Source: Aquabacter sp. L1I39 (GTDB lineage Bacteria; Pseudomonadota; Alphaproteobacteria; Rhizobiales; Xanthobacteraceae). Taken from it: a stretch of 64,000 nucleotides of DNA. The translations under genes and the position numbers were made by a program. Each line of letters opens with the position of its first letter. Within the stretch, counting starts at the first letter, position 1. The notes below the pieces were generated by a model. The model was given only the letters and a program-made list of their open reading frames with translations. It was not told the origin of the DNA and did not search any database. Shown here in pieces: positions 57,616 through 64,000 of this stretch. The DNA lies in contig NZ_CP072392.1 in the NCBI RefSeq assembly GCF_017742835.1, positions 1,782,385-1,846,384 of the forward strand, written 5' to 3'.

Positions 57616-57820
57616 GGGGAGGGTCTCTGGCGGGGGACCGGAGGCGATCCTGGCGGAACAGGTCTACACTGGAATCGTCCCGCAAAAGGGACGGGCCCGA
57701 TCCTCCGGGCTGAGAATTTTTCCGTTGGGGCCCCGACCGGCTATAGGAAGGGGCCGCCGTGGGTTCGGGAACCTTCGGAACCGCCGGACCTTCACCGGTG
57801 GAGGTTCCCGGCGGGCGGGG

Positions 57821-58726
57821 ATGACAGAGGCGGGGCTTGGACCGAAGGTGATGATCATCGTCAGGTGCTATCGCGTCGTCATGGATGCCTTCTGGAGCTT
57901 CGTGGCGGATGACGGCTGGGCCATTGCCAGCCACATCGCCCTGTCGGCGCTCATGTCGCTGTTCCCATTCCTGATCTTCGTCACCTCGCTGGCCGCCTTC
58001 CTCGACCTGCGGCCGCTGGCCAACGAGACCATCCAGCTCATCCTGGACACCTGGCCCCAGCAGGTGGCCGAGCCCATCGCGCGCGAAATCTACAACGTGG
58101 TCAACCATGTGCGCACGGACCTGCTGACCTTCGGCGTGGCACTGGCGCTCTACTTCTCCTCAAACGGCATCGAGAGCCTGCGCATCGGCCTCAACCGGGC
58201 CTATCAGGTGGCCGAGCGGCGGACCTGGTACCAGTTGCGCCTGGAATCCATCGCCTTCGTGGTGATCGGCGCGGCGGGCATGCTCGCTCTGTCCTTCTTC
58301 GTGGTGCTTGGCCCCCTGCTCTGGGAAAAGACGGTGCAGCATGTGCCGGCTCTCAAGCCGTTCGGTGGCATCGTCACCCTCATCCGCATCGCCAGCACCA
58401 GCGTGATCCTGATTATCGGGCTGGTGGTGGCCCATCTGTGGCTGCCGGCGGGGCGGCGCAGCCTGCTGCAGGTGGCGCCGGGCATCTTGCTGACCCTGAT
58501 CCTGTGGCTGGTGGCGGCCACCGTGTTCGGCATGTATCTGGCCGAGTTCGCGGGCAATTATGTCACCACCTATGCGGGCCTCGCCTCGGTGATGGTGGCC
58601 CTGGTCTTCCTTTATCTCAGCGCCACCATCTTCATCTTCGGCGGCGAGTTCAACGCCGCCATCGCCCGAGCACGGGAGACGGCGCAGCAGCGGCGGCTCG
58701 CCACCCTCGCCGACGCGCGGGACTGA
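57821..58726 (+). CDS. YihY/BrkB-family membrane protein
   Basis: 301 residues, about six membrane segments. SHIALSALMSLFPFLIFVTS, RIGLNRAYQVAERR and YAGLASVMVALVFLYLSATI are family patterns. Old labels such as 'ribonuclease BN' are not supported. ATG 57821 (after GGCGGGCGGGG) or 57851 could be the start. Followed at 3 bp by mmcB. Confidence 0.85.
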   Translation: MTEAGLGPKVMIIVRCYRVVMDAFWSFVADDGWAIASHIALSALMSLFPFLIFVTSLAAFLDLRPLANETIQLILDTWPQQVAEPIAREIYNVVNHVRTDLLTFGVALALYFSSNGIESLRIGLNRAYQVAERRTWYQLRLESIAFVVIGAAGMLALSFFVVLGPLLWEKTVQHVPALKPFGGIVTLIRIASTSVILIIGLVVAHLWLPAGRRSLLQVAPGILLTLILWLVAATVFGMYLAEFAGNYVTTYAGLASVMVALVFLYLSATIFIFGGEFNAAIARARETAQQRRLATLADARD

Positions 58727-58728
58727 CC

Positions 58729-59214
58729 ATGGCCGGCCCTTCGACCTCGCCCGTTCCCAAGCCCGATGGCCGCCAGTCGCCCACCGCGCTGGCGCTGCAA
58801 CGGGGCGTGCTGCGCCATTTCGCGGCGCTGGGGCTGATGGGCATCCCGGAATTCTCCCTCGCTTCCGGCCGGCGGGCCGACATCGCGGCGCTCGACGCCA
58901 AGGGGGAGATTTCCATCGTGGAGATCAAGTCGTCGGTGGCGGACTTCCGTGCCGATGTCAAATGGCCGGAATACCGGGCTTTTTGCGATCGGCTGCTGTT
59001 CGCGGTGACGGTGGATTTTCCCGTCGAGATCTTGCCAGAGGAGGTGGGCATCCTGGTGGGGGATGCCTTCGGCGCCCATGTGCTGCGCCCGCCGCCGCTG
59101 CACGCCTTGCCGGCGGCCACCCGCAAGACCCTGCTGATCCGCCTCGCCCGCGCCGGCGCCGCGCGGCTGGCCGCCCTCCACGATCCCGACCTGCGGCCTT
59201 ATGCGGATCTGTGA
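58729..59214 (+). CDS. mmcB: MmcB-family DNA repair protein
   Basis: 161 residues. LASGRRADIAALDAKGEISI and VEIKSSVADFRADVKWPEYR form a nuclease-like core (D..EIK). MmcB is known as a mitomycin/UV-response gene in Caulobacter, with ImuABC-type mutasomes. It lies 3 bp after the YihY gene. Confidence 0.85.
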   Translation: MAGPSTSPVPKPDGRQSPTALALQRGVLRHFAALGLMGIPEFSLASGRRADIAALDAKGEISIVEIKSSVADFRADVKWPEYRAFCDRLLFAVTVDFPVEILPEEVGILVGDAFGAHVLRPPPLHALPAATRKTLLIRLARAGAARLAALHDPDLRPYADL

Positions 59215-59292
59215 GCGGGGCCAGTGGACAGAGGTCGACGGCTAAGCCAGGCGCGGGGCGCGTTGGGCGCTCGCCCACGCTTTCCCGGCCTT

Positions 59293-59431
59293 CCCCCTCC
59301 CCAACCCTCCCCCGCAAGCGGGAGAGGGGGTTCGTTGCACCAGGGCGATTACTTCCGTCATATCTGAAAGACACGCGCCGCTCGCCGGCCACACTCCCTC
59401 TCCCGCTTGCGGGGGAGGGTTGGGGAGGGGG
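59293..59431. repeat. Perfect inverted repeat with 36-bp arms
   Basis: Left arm 59293-59328, right arm 59396-59431, exact reverse complements with 67 bp between. The core is CCCTCCCCCGCAAGCGGGAG, a common rhizobial intergenic repeat type. It lies in the 391-bp spacer (59215-59605) between mmcB and regA, which has no gene. Confidence 0.8.
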
Positions 59432-59481
59432 CGGACCGGGAGTACCGGAATGGACGCCGGGCGAACAGCGCGCCTGCACCC

Positions 59482-59581
59482 TCATGGCCGGGCTTCCATC
59501 ACCTTCAACTCCTGAAACCCGCTCCTTGGTCCTGTGCCTCGGCCCTGTCCCGTGGCTGGCCGGGACAAGCCCGGCCATGAC
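59482..59581. repeat. Second copy of the GTCATG..CCACGG palindromic repeat, left arm degraded
   Basis: Right arm 59550-59581 is near-identical to 55714-55745 (CCGTGG...CCATGAC); a short left arm TCATGGCCGGGCTT is at 59482-59495. Ends 24 bp from the regA stop. Confidence 0.65.
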
Positions 59582-59605
59582 GAATGAAGTGGCCCTGAAA
59601 CAGCC

Positions 59606-60166
59606 TCAGCGCGGCGCGCGCTTTGCCAGGATGCGTTGGAGCGTGCGGCGGTGCATGGAGAGGCGGCGGGCCGTCTCCGAGACGTTGCGGCCACACAATT
59701 CATAGACGCGCTGGATGTGCTCCCACCGCACCCGGTCCGCCGACATGGGGTTTTCCGGCGGCGAGGGCTTGTGGTCGGCATTGGCCATGAGGGCGGCGAC
59801 CACGTCGTCCGCATCGGCGGGCTTGGCCAGATAATCCACCGCGCCAAGCTTCACCGCCGTCACCGCGGTGGCGATGTTGCCATAGCCGGTGAGCACGATG
59901 GCGCGGGCCTCGGGCTTGGCCTTCTGCAAGGCGGAGATGACGTCGAGCCCGCTGCCGTCGCCGAGCCGCATGTCCACCACCGCATAAGCGGGGGCGGCGG
60001 CTTCCACCTTGGCGAGGCCGTCGGCCACGCTCTCGGCCGTGCTCACGGCGAAGCCGCGCGTTTCCATGGCGCGGGCCAAGCGCTGGAGGAAGGACCGGTC
60101 GTCATCGACGATGAGAACGGACGGGTCTCCCTCTGGGGCCATCTGGACGGGTTCGGTCATGGTCAA
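59606..60166 (-). CDS. regA: Redox response regulator RegA/ActR/PrrA
   Basis: 186 residues. Receiver domain with phospho-acceptor D65 (YAVVDMRLGDGSGLD) and a Fis-type HTH (GRNVSETARRLSMHRRTL) near the C-terminus. Activates genes for respiration, nitrogen fixation and CO2 fixation at low oxygen. An ATG 2 codons later (60160) is also possible. The kinase gene is upstream on the same strand, with a 283-bp gap. Confidence 0.93.
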   Translation of the reverse strand: MTMTEPVQMAPEGDPSVLIVDDDRSFLQRLARAMETRGFAVSTAESVADGLAKVEAAAPAYAVVDMRLGDGSGLDVISALQKAKPEARAIVLTGYGNIATAVTAVKLGAVDYLAKPADADDVVAALMANADHKPSPPENPMSADRVRWEHIQRVYELCGRNVSETARRLSMHRRTLQRILAKRAPR

Positions 60167-60449
60167 ATTCCTTCGGACTCGGCTTTCTTTGCAGCGTCCC
60201 GTGAGCCGAAACCATGCGCCGGATCAAAGGTTCATGGTCGGATGGACACCGGCGGTCCCTGGAGTGCGGGACCCCCGCCGCGCCGCTTGCGGGCACGGCA
60301 CCTACGCGAAGCCTTAAACGTTCCTCCGCCGAGACCATGACCTATTGGCGTCGATTTGTCGCGTGCCGCAGCGCCCATAGCATCGTTTTCCCGCCGAAAA
60401 TGCCGGAGAGCGTCGCCTAAGCCATTCAAATGTCGGGACCTCGCGCACC

Positions 60450-61754
60450 TCAACTGTCGAGGGCCACCGCATTGCGCATCCAGGAGATGCGCACCTGGGC
60501 GCCATGGGCCGGAGCCGGGCGGTTTTCTACCCACAGGCTCGCGCCCGTCCGCTCCAGCAAGGTCTTGGCGATGAAGAAGCCGAGCCCGAGCCCGCTTTCC
60601 TCGTCCGCCTCCTGGCGGTCGCGGGCGCGGCTGGTCACATAGGGTTGGCCGATGCGGTCGGAGACCTCCGGGGAAAAGCCCGGCCCGTCGTCGGAGACGG
60701 TGATCTCCATGCGGGTGGTGGTCCAGCGCGCTTCCAGCTCCACCCGGCTTTCGGCGAAGTCGACCGCGTTCTCCACCAGATTGCCGAGGCCGTAGATGAG
60801 GCCGGGATTGCGGTCCATCACCGGCTCGTCGGTGCGGTCCTCCGGCAGGTGGACCGCGATGGTGATGCCAAAATCCCGATGGGGACCGACCACTTCCTCC
60901 AGAAGCAGGGACAACGGCATGCGGTCGAAGGGGGCATCGCCTGAGCCGAGGGACGTCAGCTTCTGGAGAATATCCCGGCACCGGCGCACCTGATCGCGCA
61001 GGAGCACGATGTCTTCCGAATGGGGATCATCCGGCGGGCAGGAGCGCTCCATCTCCTTCACCACCAGAGCGATGGTGGCGAGCGGCGTGCCCAGCTCGTG
61101 GGCGGCGGCGGCGGCGAGGCCGTCGAGCTGGGAGAGGTGCTGCTCGCGGGCCAGCACCAGCTCGGTGGCGGCGAGCGCATCGGCCAGTTCCCGCGCCTCC
61201 TCCGCCACCCGCCAGGAATGCAGGCCGATAAAGCCGATGGCGACGGAGAGCGCGACCCAGGTGCCGGCCAGGAACAGGTTCGGCAATTCCGGCTCGCTCG
61301 GCCCGATCCAGGGCAAGGGCTGGTGCCACAGGCCCACAATGCCGGCGCAGAACACCGCGAACACGCCCAGCAGCACCGTCGTGGTCCAGGACAAGGCGGT
61401 GGCCGAGATCATCACGGGGGCCAGGAACAGAAGCGCGAAGGGGTTGTTCAGCCCGCCGGTGAGATAGAGCAGGGCGGTCAGCTGCAGGACGTCATAGGCA
61501 AGCAGCGGCCCGGCCGCCACGTCGGAGAGCCGCCGCGCCACCGGAAAGCGCACCCGCAGCAGGATGTTGAGCACCACGGACAGGCCCACCACCGCCAGGC
61601 ACGGGGCGAGCGGCAGGGGAAAGCCCAGCAGCAGATAGACCACCAGGATGGACAAGGTCTGCCCCGCCACCGCCAGCCAGCGCAGGCGGATGAGCGTGTC
61701 CAGTCGAAGACCCAGTGATCTTCCGTCAGGGAAGGTTGCGAATGCCGATGCCAT
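60450..61754 (-). CDS. regB: Redox sensor kinase RegB/ActS/PrrB
   Basis: 434 residues. Six hydrophobic segments (~25-180), the ubiquinone-site heptad GGLNNPF (residues 100-106), phospho-acceptor H219 in AHELGTPLATI and a candidate redox cysteine C239 (ERSCPPDDPH) 20 residues later. HATPase domain with DDGPGFSP and GLGLGFFIA. With the FixLJ-K set, this gives the cell two low-oxygen/redox circuits in one 64-kb window. Confidence 0.92.
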   Translation of the reverse strand: MASAFATFPDGRSLGLRLDTLIRLRWLAVAGQTLSILVVYLLLGFPLPLAPCLAVVGLSVVLNILLRVRFPVARRLSDVAAGPLLAYDVLQLTALLYLTGGLNNPFALLFLAPVMISATALSWTTTVLLGVFAVFCAGIVGLWHQPLPWIGPSEPELPNLFLAGTWVALSVAIGFIGLHSWRVAEEARELADALAATELVLAREQHLSQLDGLAAAAAHELGTPLATIALVVKEMERSCPPDDPHSEDIVLLRDQVRRCRDILQKLTSLGSGDAPFDRMPLSLLLEEVVGPHRDFGITIAVHLPEDRTDEPVMDRNPGLIYGLGNLVENAVDFAESRVELEARWTTTRMEITVSDDGPGFSPEVSDRIGQPYVTSRARDRQEADEESGLGLGFFIAKTLLERTGASLWVENRPAPAHGAQVRISWMRNAVALDS

Positions 61755-61908
61755 GGCGCGTCCGGGCCGTTTCGCTCAGTGGTTGGTTAGTTTCGGGAAA
61801 GCAATCTTGTGCATCATGACGTGTCACGTCTGATGGATCTTTGGGGGCGATTGACGGTTTGACACTTTGACGACACCTTCAACGGAACAACACAATCGAG
61901 GAACGACC

Positions 61909-63270
61909 ATGGCCATCGGTGAGTTCAGCGGCCCGGCCCGGCGGCCCGTAAGCGGCAGCGCGGCGCTCTCGTCACCCTTGTATTGGATGTACGAGATGAC
62001 GCACGCCGCGCTCAATCCATCGCGGGCCTTGGCTGATGCCAGCCGCCTCATCTTCGAGAACCCCCTCAATCCCGCCGCGCACACCACCATGGGCAAGTCC
62101 ATGGCGGCGGCCATCGAGCTGTTCGAGCGCTCCACGCGGCGCTACGCCAAGCCCGACTGGCGCCTCACCCATACCGTGGTGGGCGGGGAGCGGATACCCG
62201 TCCACGTCAATACCGTATGGTCCCGGCCATTTTGTCGCCTGCTGCATTTCGAGCGCGCCTTTTCCCAGCCGCCGCGCCGCCCGCAGCCGCGCCTCGTGGT
62301 GGTGGCGCCCATGTCCGGCCACCATGCGACGCTGCTGCGCGGCACGGTGGAGGCCTTCCTGCCCACCCACGATGTCTATGTGACCGATTGGATCGACGCC
62401 AAGCTGGTGCCGCTGGCGGAAGGCCATTTCACCCTGTCCGATTATGTGGACTATCTGATCTCCATCTTCCACCGCATGGGCGGCGACTGCCATGTGCTCG
62501 CTGTCTGCCAGCCGGCCGTCCCGGTGCTGATGGCCATCGCCCGCATGGAAGAGGAGGGCGATCCTTATGCGCCGAAGTCCATGGTGCTCATGGGCGGGCC
62601 CATCGATACCCGGCAGGCGCCGACCGCGGTGAACCGCCTCGCCGAGAGCAAGGGCATCGACTTCTTCCGCCGCAATGTCATCACCACCGTGCCGTGGCCC
62701 CATCCCGGCGCCATGCGGCAGGTCTATCCGGGTTTCCTGCAGCTCAATGGCTTCATGAGCATGAACCTGGATCGCCACCTTCAGGCCCATTACGATCTCT
62801 TCCGCCATCTCATCCAGGGTGACGGCGATTCCGCCGAGAAGCACCGCGAATTCTATGACGAATATCTGGCGGTCATGGACCTGTCCGCCGAGTTCTATCT
62901 GGAGACGGTCGAGCAGGTCTTCATCCGCCATGCCCTTCCCAAGGGCGAGATGTTCCACCACGGCGCCCGCGTTCGGCCCGAGACCATCCGCAATGTGGCG
63001 CTCATGACGGTGGAAGGGGAGAAGGACGACATTTCCGGCGTCGGGCAGACATTTGCCGCCCACACCTTGTGCCCGCTCATTCCGGACGAGAAGCGTGCCC
63101 ATTGGGTGCAGCCGGGGGTTGGCCATTACGGCGTCTTCAATGGCTCGCGCTTCCGCTCCGAGATCGCCCCGCGCATCTCCGACTTCATCCTGTCCAACAA
63201 CTGGCCGCGCAATCGCGACAACGTGGTCACGCCTCGGTTCGGCGATCGGGCTGCGCCAGGCGCGGAATGA
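61909..63270 (+). CDS. phaZ: Intracellular polyhydroxyalkanoate depolymerase
   Basis: 453 residues. Alpha/beta hydrolase; AVCQPAVPVLMAIARMEEEG has Cys in place of the usual nucleophile Ser, as in intracellular PhaZ. VVVAPMSGHHATLLRGTVEA and HWVQPGVGHYGVFNG (catalytic His region) agree. ATG 61909 is used, with GAGGAAC upstream; a TTG at 61867 would add 14 residues. Divergent from regB. Confidence 0.92.
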   Translation: MAIGEFSGPARRPVSGSAALSSPLYWMYEMTHAALNPSRALADASRLIFENPLNPAAHTTMGKSMAAAIELFERSTRRYAKPDWRLTHTVVGGERIPVHVNTVWSRPFCRLLHFERAFSQPPRRPQPRLVVVAPMSGHHATLLRGTVEAFLPTHDVYVTDWIDAKLVPLAEGHFTLSDYVDYLISIFHRMGGDCHVLAVCQPAVPVLMAIARMEEEGDPYAPKSMVLMGGPIDTRQAPTAVNRLAESKGIDFFRRNVITTVPWPHPGAMRQVYPGFLQLNGFMSMNLDRHLQAHYDLFRHLIQGDGDSAEKHREFYDEYLAVMDLSAEFYLETVEQVFIRHALPKGEMFHHGARVRPETIRNVALMTVEGEKDDISGVGQTFAAHTLCPLIPDEKRAHWVQPGVGHYGVFNGSRFRSEIAPRISDFILSNNWPRNRDNVVTPRFGDRAAPGAE

Positions 63271-63464
63271 AAGCGGCCCGCGAAGTCTCGCTGGCGTCTT
63301 TCACAATCTTTCGCTGTTCTTCCCGCTTATGGCGGTAAGGGCTGGGACCTTTTGGCCGATCCCCAGCCAATTGGCATCGAGGACTAGCGCATCTGAGCGA
63401 ATTCCCCCACATTTCCTGAAATGGAAAGCGAGACGTCCCTGTCATGGGGCGTGCAAGGTGGGGA

Positions 63465-64000
63465 ATGCTGTTTCGGCGGCGTGACAGGCATCCGCCCCCG
63501 CCTCCCGGCGGGGAGTGGATCGAGCTGCGGCTGGACGACGAGGTGGTGAAGGTGGCGCTGCGTCGCCATCCCTCCGCCCGTCGGCTGACTTTGCGCGTGC
63601 GCACGGCCAGCCGCGACGTGGCGCTCACCGCCCCGCCCCATGTCTCCTTCGCCACCGCCAGCGATTTCGTCTCCCGCCATGTGGACTGGGTGCGCGCCCG
63701 TCTGGTGCGCCTGCCGGAAACGGTGCCATTCGCGCCGGGCGAGACCATTCCGCTGCGCGGCGTGCCCCATCTCATCGTCCACCGGCTGGGGGCACGTGGC
63801 ACCTGCTGGGAAGAGACGGGCGCTGATGGCGAGCGCCTGCTGTGCGTCGCCGGGGATGAACCCCATGTGGCGCGCCGCGTGCTTGATTATCTGAAGCGCC
63901 TCGCCCGCGCCGAACTGAAGGCGGCGGTGGCCCGCCATGCGGCAGCGTTGAAGGTGACGGTCGGGCCGATCACGCTGCGCGATACGTCGAGCCGCTGGGG
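63465..64000 (+). CDS. YgjP-like zinc metallohydrolase, 3'-truncated by window edge
   Basis: 178 residues visible, running off the end. IELRLDDEVVKVALRRHPSA, RRLTLRVRTASRDVALTAPP, and RDTSSRWG (leading to the RWGSC of the M48-type YgjP/SprT family) at the edge. The expected HExxH zinc motif would lie outside the window. Start ATG 63465. Confidence 0.8.
   Translation, partial: MLFRRRDRHPPPPPGGEWIELRLDDEVVKVALRRHPSARRLTLRVRTASRDVALTAPPHVSFATASDFVSRHVDWVRARLVRLPETVPFAPGETIPLRGVPHLIVHRLGARGTCWEETGADGERLLCVAGDEPHVARRVLDYLKRLARAELKAAVARHAAALKVTVGPITLRDTSSRW

Noticed and set aside
1..64000. tRNA genes, CRISPR arrays, transposases, phage genes
   Set aside because: No T-loop-like GGTTCGAATCC, no regular short spaced repeats and no integrase or transposase motifs were seen. 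Reading by eye cannot exclude a missed tRNA.

Overview
The window is high-GC DNA with tightly packed genes and reads as the chromosome of an alphaproteobacterium in the Hyphomicrobiales (Rhizobiales), probably near Xanthobacteraceae/Azorhizobium. The grounds are a FixL/FixJ/FixK oxygen-response locus, a RegB/RegA (ActS/ActR) redox pair, a CtrA-type TTAA-N7-TTAA box in a hemE-side origin, rhizobial intergenic repeats, and mmcB, bluB and an intracellular PHA depolymerase. The genus is inferred from gene content only.

Layout. 1-4323: rsmB (5' end outside the window), a heparinase II/III-like gene and purH. 4338-9420: microaerobic block with hemN behind a FixK-type box, fixK, fixL-fixJ, and a stand-alone receiver gene that has its own FixK-type box and could be a FixT-like feedback element. 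9568-18156: a Pat-like acyl-CoA synthetase/GNAT fusion, a conserved hypothetical protein, purA and ppc. 18464-22733: a PrtD/HlyD type I secretion pair and a methyltransferase-like gene, with no recognisable secreted substrate. 22920-30641: etfBA-hbd, tlpA/argH (divergent starts only 16 bp apart), bluB, lptM-like, lysA and a small membrane protein. 30646-35194: mutS and a PiT phosphate permease.

35341-53540 is the origin-proximal domain. It holds parB-parA-rsmG-mnmG, four parS sites, mnmE, rho, hemJ, hemE, a putative oriC between hemE and the ppsR-type regulator, and then maf-aroE-coaE-dnaQ. mnmG and mnmE are separated by an accessory stretch (40233-43608) with three short paralogous peptides carrying double-glycine-type leaders, a secreted HlyD-like adaptor and an acyltransferase. 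The peptides show no cysteine. The second and third end in a shared Trp/Phe-rich motif. The third has no ATG/GTG/TTG start and appears to begin at ACG. This peptide/adaptor cluster is the best candidate in the window for an undescribed system.

56530-64000: a FUSC-family membrane protein, a YihY/BrkB-like protein, mmcB, a repeat-rich intergenic region, regA and regB, a PHA depolymerase and the start of a YgjP-like metallohydrolase. I saw no tRNA or rRNA genes, CRISPR arrays, transposases or phage genes.
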